This document shows positions 50,001 to 61,900 of a stretch of 64,000 bases of DNA, piece by piece. The notes under the pieces are model-generated. The model saw only the letters and a program-made list of their open reading frames with translations. It was not told the origin of the DNA and did no database searches. Source of the DNA: Diadema setosum (lineage: Eukaryota; Echinodermata; Echinoidea; Diadematoida; Diadematidae); contig CM067067.1 of NCBI GenBank assembly GCA_033980235.1, forward strand, positions 4,406,289 through 4,470,288, read 5' to 3'. How positions within the stretch are numbered: the stretch's first letter is position 1; every line of letters starts with the position of its first letter. The position numbers were made by a program, and so were the translations under genes.

Positions 50001-50077
50001 TACAATAATTTCAGAATGTCTTTTTACTGGTAGGTGACACTCCATGGTATACTATTTGTGAAATTATATCATACAGT
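47043..50077. other. Noncoding, nothing recognised
   Basis: Unique sequence with a C run near 48414-48427 and a short AAT run near 49921. No domain in any frame. Confidence 0.5.
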
Positions 50078-50340
50078 AATTGTGACATCACAAACCAATT
50101 GTAACATCGCGCACTGCTTCTCACGGTCACTTTATTGTGACATCACAAAGCAATTCTGGCATCGCGTGCTGCTCCGTATGGTCACTGAAATGTCACGAAG
50201 TACATTGTAACATCGTACGCTGCTTCATACGGTCACTTCATTGCGACATCACAAGCAACTCTGACATTGCGAGCTGCTTCGCATTTTAACTGTGAAATGT
50301 CACAAAGCAAGTGTGACATCGCGTCCTGCTTCGTACTGTT
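50078..50340. repeat. Minisatellite, about 5 units of 50-56 bp
   Basis: Units start near 50078, 50134, 50190, 50240 and 50296. Each holds TGTGACATCACAAAGCAA, then a second ACATCGC, then GCTGCTTCGTACGGTCAC, with substitutions and small deletions between units. The TGACATCA word is close to a CRE site (TGACGTCA), and nearly every unit carries a GACATC or ACATCGC pair. No coding frame spans it. Confidence 0.9.
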
Positions 50341-52280
50341 GGTAGTTGGTACTGTACTAATATCCCTCCATTCTCTGCCTAATTTCGAGTTTCCGGTAAG
50401 TAGGCCCTACTGATGAGCCTTGATGTCTCCAGTAGCACCATTCACGTTGCCTCTCGATGAATAGTACTATTTTTTGGAGCCACCTCTACCCACACCTTTA
50501 ACCAGAAACTCTCAAGGCAAAGTATATTTGCATATTTTAACCCTCCTTGAATCACAGAGGGTCAAGTGGTATACTCTGCCAGTGGTGGACACTTCGCGAC
50601 CTCAATACGCTTCCTACCACCTGCATCACGACAACCTTTAGAGACCGATGGTTCGTAGACTTTATAGGAGGATAGTGCCCCTCATTACACAGTGGGAGGA
50701 GGGGCTGATCACTCTCCTGGGTTCCCTGCAGTGCTGATCACGATGGGACATTGTCTCTACCGATCTCATGACAATTGGTTTTGATTTTAAAAAATGCAAC
50801 AGTCTGTCTCCTAAACAAGACCATAACGTTAACACTCTTTTTGGACTCTTGGTAGTCCAACAATCGCATATAACTGATGCTACCCTCATTGTTTCATCAT
50901 GAAGTTTTTTCTACCAGACAGAAAGCATCACGGTATTAATGTAGTATAGTATAATACGAAACTGATATTAAAATGGGATATACCATAATATTGTTTATTG
51001 ATTTGACTTTCAATGATAGCCACAAAAGAAGCAGTACTTTTAGTGTGTCAACACACACAGATCGCTTCATTCGCGATCAATCGACAATACTTTCGGTGAC
51101 GTTGGAAACGCTCACTTCACTGCAATCACACGACTCCAGGAAAGCCCTCGCGTGCGCGCAATTGATGCGGACGTGGCGTATCAAAATCCCAATTAGGTTG
51201 ACCACAGTCAAACTCACGAACATTTATTAGCGCGCCAGACGGGGGATTGCTTTAATGGATCGTTAAAGACACGCGGAGTACATGGCGCCACGATCTACAC
51301 GCGGCATTCCATACAAGGTGCCTGGTGGTATGCTGGCGACCTTCAGACATGCTCTTCGTACGCCTTTACCCGCGACAAACAACCACAATAAACATGTTAA
51401 TACAAACATACACCTTCTAAAGACATACCTCGCATGCCTTCACACCCCACCCCAGGTTTATTCTCAAAAGTCTCTCCACTGATTTCTTTCCCTCTCTTTT
51501 TTTTTTCTCTTCGACCAATCCACTTCCCCTACGCCCACATGTTTCCTCAGACTTTGCTGAAATCCTGCTACTACCTTTATTTCCATGCTACAAAAGCCAG
51601 AGCAATGAATATCTACTTCAGTAAATAAACTCAAAACGCACAAATATGCTGGACTGGGGCAATCTCCTTTAGCCTCCGTCGCAATTCGAATAATTATTTT
51701 GCTTCCCATAATACCATCACTAAGCTTACTGGGGACTAGAGCAACATAAGCCGGCGTAACAGACAGACATAGACGAGCAATAATACACACAAACACACCA
51801 GAACAAAACTTCATACACACACTGACTGAGTACTTCAAGACCCATATTCAATTCCCTGTAGTCACCCTATTCCTCAAAACTTTGATAACATTGTATCATA
51901 CTCCAGATCTTTCTTGATTTGTTTATAGAATAATAAGGTAGTGGGACAGAAATATATACGTGAATTTGATTAGCATAGTGGCAAACTGGTTTATTGGCTT
52001 ACACATTATGAGGCCGGAAATGCATGCAGGTCGTTGGATTATGGAACTGCTCCACGTGGCGGACTGCGGGAGAGAGCTAAATTAACATTCATCTTTACAG
52101 GGAAACTCCCTCGCAAGACGTTATCTGACTCATGAGCGACTAACCAAGATGCAGTGCAAATGCATGTTAACTTGTATTGACTCATAGCATAGAAATGATC
52201 GTCACGTATGTGACCGAAAGATTAATTATGTAATTCTTTTTTTTTTTTTGCCAGATATTACTTCATTATACCATTCTACT
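50341..52280. other. Noncoding; 51050-51350 GC-rich and nonrepetitive
   Basis: 51050-51350 has GCGCGC words, CAATTAGG, GACCACA (Runx-like) and TTTATTAG. By texture it could be conserved noncoding DNA, but no exon is readable in it. Confidence 0.4.
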
Positions 52281-52709
52281 ATTTTTCTTTGGGTTACTTG
52301 GATATACCTTCAAACGACCAAGATTCTGCCAGTTAACAACGTCATCCGTCAATTGTTGCTAAGAAATGCTAAAGTACTAATATTACTAATAATTTTTATA
52401 ATTAACATAAGACATCGAAATGCACCTTCCCCTATAGACCGATCATAACTTGCATAATCATTTCCCTGCAATGTTTTTTGTTAATCATGTAACATGGAAT
52501 CATGAACGTCATAATAATTCAGTCTATAGGGGAAGGTGCATTCTATTGTCTTTGTTCATCATTTTAGTATTTTAGCAATGCTTGACAGATGATACCACTG
52601 AGAACATGCCAGAATCTCAATCGAGATTTTTTCTTTTGTGTGTGTGTGTGGTTTGTTTGTTTGTTTGTTTGTTTGTTTTTACATATCCAAGTAATCTGAA
52701 GAAAAACAT
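52281..52709. mobile_element. Imperfect foldback element interrupted by a GT/GTTT repeat
   Basis: Outer ends TTTTTCTTTGGGTTACTTGG (52282) and CCAAGTAATCTGAAGAAAAA (52688) are inverted. Middle arms share ATTCTG near 52322 and its complement near 52613. The inner arms ATGCACCTTCCCCTATAGAC (52420-52439) and its complement (52522-52541) are a perfect 20-bp pair. A (GT)n(GTTT)n tract at 52638-52680 lies in the right arm only and explains its extra length. No protein. Confidence 0.75.
52638..52680. repeat. (GT)n(GTTT)n repeat
   Basis: Sits inside the right arm of the 52.3 kb foldback. Confidence 0.93.
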
Positions 52710-55700
52710 TGTTTATGTCAACTGTTCGAGAACTGAGCAGTTAGAACTTAAAATGAGTAAAATGATGGGGTCATCATTTCGCAATTTTCATTGATTATGT
52801 AAATAATTATGATGAAAATGATATTCTTCTCCTTTAAAATAGTGTCATTACTTGCAGAATAACTTCAAAATTATGATCAGTCAGCAGCTATATCAGGATT
52901 TGATACCGAGACATAATTGCGTTTGAACCAGAACAAAAAACAAACGGGAAAATTCAAGATCTTATAGAATTATGTGCAAACTACATGTTTATAGCAAGTT
53001 GTCAGGCGATTATAAATATGATCAACTCACTACTTCATATTGAGCACTGTTTCGAGTAAACTGGCACAACTTCTCAATTTCATAATTTCTCTAATTCTTA
53101 TTCGATTTTGACAAATTTTTCATTGTTGTGCTTGTTACTCTCTTTTTTTTTCAGACCGACTTTTAACAGGTCAAGAATTTTCCTTTTGATATCGTATTAT
53201 TGCGTTACAGTCATTGCCAGATTTTCGTTCATACATGTTCCCATTAACTCAGACCAGTGCTGAGCATGACATGTACCAGCTACCTGCGGCTACTCATATT
53301 GAATATAACGAGCAAAAACAGGACAAAGCTGGCACACTCACGTACGCGCACACACAGACCACACACACAGACATTATCCCACTAATTAATTACAGCGTGC
53401 CCTGCATCTGAACATAATAGCTAGGGCATAATCAGCCAACACCCAGACACACATATTGACGTGTATACACAAGAGATAATGTCTCAGCTCTCTTGAGTCG
53501 AAAATCACACATCATCCACACCCAGGCATGCTATTTAAAAACACATTTGAAGAGCAGAGCTCTCTTTCGAGAGGTCTTTTTTGTGGTTCGGAGAACTGAT
53601 AAGAGTTTACCTGCGACGTTAAACCGCCTCCTCCATTCTTACACAATCAGGCAGGACCCTGACGAACGGTATACTCCCTATAGAAACATATTGTATACAA
53701 AGCAGGCAGAACGTACTTCTCTGTGAATAGAACGAATGATTGTATGTGTAATCCTGCGGATTGGGTGAGGAGGTTTGCACGGACTGATAAAGCGCGCTAC
53801 AGTGCACAAACAGGGATTTAAAAGGCGAAAGGGTTAATCAGGGATTAAGGGACAAGTATAGAGCGGTAAAATCGCAAACGGAGACGAAAAAGACGGGGAA
53901 CTATGCACTGCAAGTGGGTGTATTGGAAAGGCGTATAATATCAGACGACATGTGGAAAACTGGTATGCCATGTGGCTCTTCTTTGGCCTCGAACTAGAGA
54001 CCAGGGGGCATTTCATGAAGCATTTTGTCCGACAATTTTGTCGAACAAATTTGCTCTTGGCCAATCAGATGCAAGGATTTCAGAAGCTTGTAACAGTTTG
54101 TCAGAAAAATATCTGACCAAAAAGCTTCATGAAATGCCCCCCTGCACTCTATTGAATCATGCTTCAAAGTCCATAACTCCTACAAAATAATATAAGCACA
54201 CTTTACAATTACAGACACGAGTATGACCAAGGTGTATTGATTGTACACGACATATTACGAGCATGTTTCGTGTTTTTTTTAATTAAATAAACATGTTAAC
54301 CTATCAAGCTAGGGTACAAATTCATTGAATGTGATGGGAGGTTTACGACAAAGAAGGTAGGCCTACTTCTATGAGCTAAATATGTCTTAAAATAAAATCT
54401 TTTTTTTTCTTTGAATACCAAGTTTCATTTTTCAACTAAACGGTGTTCTCGTTCTCATCATGTAACATATTTGGTGTTTTCTTTTTAGATAGACCCTGAA
54501 TCTCATGGATTTACTTCATCGGTCGGAAAGAGTCCTTTATGTATTCCCCTACTAACTTTGCCAGTACCACTCTACACTGTATACCCTACCCTGGTTAGCT
54601 TACGCACGGATGTACACACACACATTTGCTTGGAAAGTGGTGGGGACATTATGGAATTATTGCCCATTTATCATTTTAACCCTATTGCAAAAATACTCTA
54701 AATGAGTGATGTTTTTCATGAGTTTAGCGTAACAAAGTTTGCGGCTGATTCAAAGTAATTTCAAGCAAGAACATACACAGAACGACATTTCCGTGTGTAG
54801 ACTGTAACGTTATGGAAGTGAAATATGACACACAGATATGGCAATAGTGAAATTCATTTCATTTTCATTCGAGACTCGAGAGAGTACTCAAATTGTAAAT
54901 GTCGATACATCGCGCAGTGCGATACCGGTGCAGTTCTCCGTGTCTCGATACAAGAGGCCTGAGGGTACGAAGTAGTTCCTACACGCACAGAGGTCATGGA
55001 GTGCAGGTCAGCGGCTCACAATCAGTGACTTTCTGATCTTTTCCGGTTTCCGGGGATTTTGTGCAATGAAATAGCGGAAGTGTAATTTAGAGAGGACATT
55101 CTATCCACGCTAATATATAATATCTTGGGCAAGAGTATCCTAGCCGGGGATAGGTAATAGATCGGACCATGTACCTTGATCGGAATATCGTGACATATGG
55201 ATAGCCGAAAGAATCACTCCCATCATCTCGCGATATTAAACATTAGCAGTAAATAATCAGTGTACAATTCCGCCTGCCAAAGTACATCAACTCTCTAGGC
55301 GCGCAATACAAAATTGTAATTGATTGCCTTGGAAACGTCATGCAAGAGAACTTGCCTAACATTAACAATACCAATATGAATGTAGCCGAACATTAACAAA
55401 TCAATGTGAATTTACTTTTCTTACAACAGTTATACGTACTTCTGTCGAAGCGCTCGTGCAGGAAAATGTCAAGTATAATATAAGCGCTTTAAATAGACAG
55501 GCGGTTGAAGCTCTACGTTGCATGCAGCTTCGTGAAGTTATCGCTGCAGAACGAAGACATGCTGTGACTGATGGGCCTTCTCCTAACGAAGGTAATTAAC
55601 CAAGATGTCCCGCGGATTCCTTGCCAGACCCGACTCACTCGAGTCCCTGTCAAAATACCCCCGCAAATTGGCGACGCTCAACGGAGTCGGGGGCGATGGA

Positions 55701-57805
55701 AAGGGGCGTAGACTCGCTCGCTCGTCAGCAACTGTTTCGTGTCAAGGTGTCACGTGTAACCCTCGCCCGATCAATACATCGAACGTGGGCATGCATGTTA
55801 AAAAGAGCAATCCACTCAAATTGTAGCGGAGTCCGTATCTCCGCTTTCCGAAACATTTAGTTTTCATGTCAACCGTATGGTATCACCCATTTAATCATAA
55901 ACCTATTTGAGCAGCGCAAAATTCACGGTCACGCATACACAACGAGCACCTCTCTAAGTCTAGTAGTATCTTCTCACTGAGTTCCACTCAAATCACACAA
56001 TCAGCAAGGGACCCAATACAGGCAGAATAATGACCGAATACCCATCAAAATCATACCTAAATTGAGTGCAAATTGCTATTCTTCCTTCAACTTACCACGT
56101 TGATTGATTCCTATGTTTACATCAGCCCTTTCGCGTGTGCGTTGAAGACTCCACGTTTCGACAGCTGAAGATAGTAGTGCGCACGAAGCCGTCACTGGAC
56201 GATGTCGAAGAGGCCTTTCTCATTTTTGTCATGGCAAAGACTGAGCCGTTTCAGCGACGAACCCCTGCTGCATGCAGCTCCAATGTTGCTCAGTCTCTGG
56301 CATATAATGATGCGACCTGTGGCGGCGCTGTCCGTTAATAAAAAACAAAACGAACACAGTAACGTACAACACTGTTTGCCCACATACTCAGTGAACTAAA
56401 ATGATATCGGTAGCTAATGGTAGGAGCATCACAGAAGTAATCTACTACAATACCCCCATCCATAGATGAGCTAGACTCCTACTTAAAAACGCAGACTGTA
56501 CAACAATTCTCTCTCACATGCAAAAGGAAAGGAGTCAGTTTAAAGGCCACTCTGGATGTTGAAGAAAACTTGCGGTATTCCAAAGTACGATTGTTTATTT
56601 TCTCAACGTAAAACTTCGTCATCTATTTTTGAAAATTTAAATCAGAACACTTTGGAAAAGAGTTGAAATAGTGAATTCTAAGCATGACACTCGTCACTTC
56701 ATCTATATCATTATTTCTGCGGATGAAGACTCAAAACAAACTCCAAACCAAGCACTCAAAGGCGAAACCCTTGCAAGTTCTGCAGGCCGTGTCAGCTCCG
56801 CATACCGGATACGCATTCGCTTATCTAGAATCCTTTTGTAACCGTAAAAAGACAGCTTTGTAAGTTTTGAGGTGCAGTTTTCACTCATGAAATGATTTAA
56901 AGAGTGGGAACCTGCGTGCAAGGATCTGTAACTCAGGCATGTGTGATGAACCTTGCCAACGGGTTCCGCGACACAAACACCTGACATAAGGGCGTTGGGA
57001 AAGTGAAACAGTGAGTTACGCACTTGAAAGGAACATCCTTTCTACTGTCTTCTTTTTATCTTATTCTATTTTACGTTTTCACCCAAATTTGGTTTTCGAA
57101 CAACACTCTTGTCAAAGCCTACTAATGCATAGTCGTTTTACTAGTATGCTGCCTTGATCAACAATGAATGTATTTTGAATAGTTGGAATTAGCAGTGGTT
57201 GAAGTCGTTGTGCAAATCTCGTTCGCAGGCTTGAACTGCGGTCTTGGTCACACAGACTTCAAGAAAAAATATATCTTCAAATTGCTTACTCGTATTCATA
57301 GTTACTAAAATAAGAATGCTGATCATCGGTAATTACTACTCTAACCTCTGGGTAGCGAGGGAGATAAAAGCCAATTAACGAACGCGACAGGACGGCATTG
57401 AGAAAGGCGGTAAAAACGTGTACTCTAAATTCTCACTTCGCGCCTTTTTTTTTTTGTTAAGTTCACACCTTTGCCCTTTGTCTTGAAGAGTGAGAACAGA
57501 TGCGAACAAAGAGAGACAAAATGTTATTTGATATCTACATACCGTGAACATCACTAGCTAAGGCTACGTGCTTTCATAACGTTGCATCATCCACAACATT
57601 CACAGACTCTATAACATTAACCAGGAAGGTGTCACCTCCTTGAATTAACAGTCAAACAGTGCCACATTCTGTGCAGAGATACGGAAGAGTCAAACTTGGA
57701 GACGCACATAGCTCTAACTACACGAAGCCGTATGTATTTAGCTATCATCACGGGGATGTACAAAAGGTTTGCGAACAACTATTGCCTTACATTGGTTTAC
57801 AGACT
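52710..57805. other. Noncoding apart from the 54.0 kb MITE
   Basis: No gene or further element recognised. Frames below 110 aa without domains. Confidence 0.5.
54002..54144. mobile_element. Palindromic MITE with CAGGGGGCATTTCATGAAG ends
   Basis: A 143-bp element. Left end CAGGGGGCATTTCATGAAGC; the right end is the near-perfect complement, with one extra C in the run. The interior keeps partial symmetry (TTTGTCCGACAA, TTGTCAGA). CAGGG ends suggest a hAT-type relative; no target duplication is obvious. The 53972-54190 frame across it is incidental. Confidence 0.8.
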
Positions 57806-57903
57806 GTTCTCCGACAAAGTTGACGATCATTAAAATTTCATGATTGTCAACTTGGTTGGAGAACAACCCTCTTATAAACGTCTAATGTTTACAAGAGGGT
57901 TGT
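57806..57903. repeat. Two adjoining hairpins
   Basis: Hairpin 1: GTTCTCCGACAAAGTTGACG onward (57806-57830) pairs with 57840-57864 at 22 of 25 positions. Hairpin 2: ACAACCCTCTT (57863-57873) pairs perfectly with AAGAGGGTTGT (57893-57903). The hairpins overlap by two bases. This could be a small MITE or RNA structure; there is no recognised miRNA seed. Confidence 0.75.
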
Positions 57904-58529
57904 AAAATAAGTACAAGCTGTTACTTTTGCATGCTGTCAGTTTGTACAGCTGTGAGACGCCGAATGCACTCAGGCACTCGTCAGACAAAAGAAAACATAA
58001 ATCTCATACATTTACAGCAGAGTGACCAGACGTCATGTTCGGCATCATATCATTACGGCCTGCCTGTGCAACATCAAATGTTTCATGGCATGATAGCCAG
58101 GGCGCCAAAAATATCAGAACATAAAATATGACTGTTTAACCCTGTAAATGCCTCAAGCAAGATTACTGTGTGCAGCAGCAATGGCATTTTACGACAGTAC
58201 TGCTATAAAAGGGGTTAAATGCGCAGAGATGCATCGCTAAAGTTAGTGGCGTCATAACGAAGGGGGGAAAGGGACTCAATTTGAGCAAACTTGCTGGGTT
58301 GATGGATGACAACTTCAACACTCAAGACATGAAAATTTTTCACCGACCAAGGGGCCAATAAGTTGACTCGGCTTGCTCCGAATTGTAACTCAATTTGGTG
58401 AGGCAGACGTCTCCGTTACCCCCTGAAATTGGAGTGATTGATGATTTACATGCTCTCGAGTTATTATTGAAACAAACTGCACAGCTAAAAATCGCCAGAT
58501 GATAGATTCAAAAGGTGTGAAATAACTCG

Positions 58530-58760
58530 CCTCTTACCCCCATCACCTCCCCCTAACCCTCTGGTCACCCCGACGTTCCCCTCACCTTCCCCTCCCTAAC
58601 CTCCCACTCATCTCACCTCTACCTTCCGTTCACCTCCCTTTCCCCCTCCCCTTCCGGTTTTCCTCATACGCCCCTCCCCATCACCCCTCCCCCTCCTTAT
58701 TCTCCTCACCTCCCTTCCGATCCCTCACCTCCCCTCCCCTTCGTTCTTCCCCTCATGCCC
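58530..58760. repeat. Polypyrimidine (CCTCCC-rich) tract
   Basis: More than 200 bp of almost pure C and T on the plus strand with few purines (for example CACCTCCCTTTCCCCCTCCC). Such a tract can form triplex DNA. No gene. Confidence 0.85.
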
Positions 58761-58782
58761 TTCACCATCACATTTACACACA

Positions 58783-58783
58783 A

Positions 58784-58815
<32 letters not shown>
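58783..58815. repeat. (CA)n microsatellite
   Basis: About 16 CA units at the head of the 78-bp duplication. Confidence 0.92.
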
Positions 58816-58817
<2 letters not shown>

Positions 58818-58951
58818 TGTACACATATACATACATAATACATGATGTGAGAAATAACTGGGTTATTCATCGCACGCACACACGCACACACACGATGTAC
58901 ACATATACATACATAATACATGATGGGAGTAATAACTGGGTTATTCATCGC
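58796..58951. repeat. 78-bp tandem duplication
   Basis: Two copies offset by 78 bp, each with CACGATGTACACATATACAT then an ACATGATG and AATAACTGGGTTATTCATCGC. Copy 2 differs at two bases of the nonrepetitive part. It adjoins a (CA)n tract that is itself part of the unit edge. Confidence 0.92.
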
Positions 58952-61900
58952 TGTCGCATTAAAATCTAATATTGCTAATACATGAGCACTTAGAGAAAGT
59001 TGTCTTTTTTTTACGGAAAGCGAGAACACATCATCCCATGATAAGCTTTGGGATATTTATATCAGCTCCATGAAAATACAGATTTACTTTGCTTTCTGTG
59101 TAACATTGTCACTGTTGACAAAAAAGCTCGTGCTAAAGGAACGGAGGCAAGTAATTTCAGATGCGATCATGTTGTAGCTTGGAAATAATAATGTAAGTGC
59201 AAGGAATGTCAAAGTTTTGCTATTACAGCAAATTTCTTGTCTATAAACCTCACCTGAAAATGTGTTATGTGATACCCACTATCGTATTGCCATTTTACAT
59301 TAGAGGAATAATAGGATCGCTACCGGGGTTTCTCTTTCCTCACGACTTCGACGACCGTGCGCATTCTATGCTTACAACCCCCCGTAATGCTCATGAAGGC
59401 CAATGATCTCGCCTGTAAAGATCTGAGCACAAGTTAATCCTCGTCAATAACACACCTTCTCCCCCCCCCCCCCCAATGATTACTATTCCATTGAATCCTA
59501 CTTGTGGGAGTTTATCTATTTAATTCTGTAACAGAAATTTAATACCTAGTGTGAAATCATTTTTAGTTTTTTTTTTTTTTTGATTTTCTGCGGGAAGAAA
59601 TGGGGTAAATTCGAAATTACAGATCACAATGACGTATTTGATATTCAGGCCATTTTGCTACCTGCTTGCGACCGCTTTCTGTTCCTGACGATGGAGGCGC
59701 CCTTCTCCTATTATAGGTTTATTGCTGCACAGTGGCAGGTATTTCTGAGCTCTAATGGTGTCATTAAACATATACAGTGTACAATCATAGTCATTACTGG
59801 TACTGGGTGAAGATGATGAGCGCATGACAGTAATTCAGCCATACGTGATGCGGAGTAAACTTCATCATGGGTCATCTTTCAACGGTGATGACAAAGACCC
59901 CACTGTCATTGGCATAGTGAACTTTCACTGACCTATGATCGAAGGAATGAGGCGGTGACAGGCCAGACGATGTCCCCTAACGTCAGCGAGAGTGACTTGC
60001 TCTCCAATCGCTTTTCGTTTTTCTCTTCTTCAAATTCAACAGAGTAAAACGTTGATATCTACTTCAAAATTCCAGGTAGTTTTTTTTTTTTAAACCTCAA
60101 CAGGATTATTAATATCAAAAACAAATATTAATAATAATTATGCACGACAGAAAGCTACACCTGATTAATGTATTCTCAAACTGCTTTTTGATAATAAAGG
60201 TATTCATTATCATCTGGAGCCGCAAGAGACAGGGTTTGGTTAGTAAGACGATTAAAGGTCGCCAAGAATCGGATTGGTGTGACTGGTTAAATCCTATAAG
60301 AAGATTGTGTTGGTTTCAAATGAAAATGGTGTCACTTAGCCTAACCAAGGAGTAAGTACATTACCGGAGGTTTGAAGTACTCCAGTGCGTGTACCACTGA
60401 AATTAGCTGCCTTGCTCCAATTGATCAAGATAAATGCTCAATGAAGAACATGGTTAGTCAAGCATGACAATCTAAAAAAAAAAAGATGGTTGCAACCAAC
60501 ACGATCATCGGAACAGGCCAGAAATTAAAATCGTTGAGTATTATTACAACGTACAGTGTCTTTGTTATCTCAGAACACAATTGCATCGACGAACACGAGA
60601 GTACTTACACGCCACACTTTGAGATGCTCCGGTTCATCTTATCATATCCGCGCAACTGGCGTATCTTAGGAGGGTGGTGGTGGTGGGGGGGGGGGGGGGG
60701 CAGAGTATGCTTCTTCCATCCATAAGCAGACGTGTTTCATTGTCTTCTCTCTGCGCTCTCAAGGGGTGTGAAACAACTCACTGAGGTCCAGCAATAGAAG
60801 ACAAACACCCGGTCTGCCCGGTGACAAATTTCCCGCGCAAACACCTCTCGCCTGTTACCCGGCGTGGAGGATAAACGAGCGGGCAAACGAGAAGATAACG
60901 TGATGAGGGGCGAAGGAAGTTGGCGAGGAACGGTGCGGCACCTCAATCGACAGGACCATGACAGAAATGCACACATGACGCCACGGTGCTGGCGAAAATC
61001 ACAGCCCCTCCTATCCTTGTCACTTAAAAGAAGAAAATGCTATCAAAGAAATGGACGGCGAGGGATGACGACGGCAACGAAATGGTAAACATGGTGGGCA
61101 AAGAAAATTCGTTAAAGCCAAACATGCTTAAGAGTCTAACCTCGACAGAGACGATAGCTGAGATGAAAAGCGCCACGTAGTCGCTCACACTCGACCCTTA
61201 GTAAAGGGTCGTTGTGACAGGAAAGGATAACCAGTTTCTATAATGTCTGGCGTATCATAATACGAAGCTGAAATCAGCCTGCTCCAAGCTCCGCCTTACG
61301 AATTTCACCCGCGCATTAGGTACGGCCCAACACTTGACTCTCCTCGCAATAAACCCGTCCAGCATGATTCATATCTCGCCACGCTCTGGCGAGCATTCAT
61401 AATGCTGATCTGATAGCAGCCAGCTCAACCGTCCATCCGTGCAATCCGACCCCGTGTTCTTTTATCCTGGTAATAATAGTCTTAAATCCCGTTTCCCTAT
61501 TTTTCTGTGCCCTTCATTTCCATGCAACTGTAAACCGTGTCTTCCTTCCCTTCCCAGCCCCTTTTGACTGCGGATGAATATCCACACTTCACCAGTTTAG
61601 TGTCCAGGTATTGGTAATTTGATACAGGGGCAGAGAGAGGAAATATTGGCAAAGAGTGCTGGTTATTGTTGCTGGCACGCAGTGTTGTATCAAGCATGAT
61701 CACAAACCAGCAGCATGGAGCTTGGTAACTTCGATAAGAGGAGAAAAAAACATTTCAGAAGACACTTCACTGATGCACTTACACATGTTACATAGCCTCT
61801 ATTCAGAAAAGAGCAAATCGAGCCAAGAAAAAGCAACCCCCACAACCTGTAATTACACCCTGGCGATAGTTTGCGCTAGGCAAACGCTGCATTCAGCGGG

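Noticed and set aside
58136..58218. Strong TATA box TATAAAAGGGG at 58204, and a possible 83-bp TTAA element
   Set aside because: The TATA word sits next to one end of a weak TTTAACCC/GGGTTAA inverted pair, so it may belong to a tiny MITE; pairing is too poor to call the element either.
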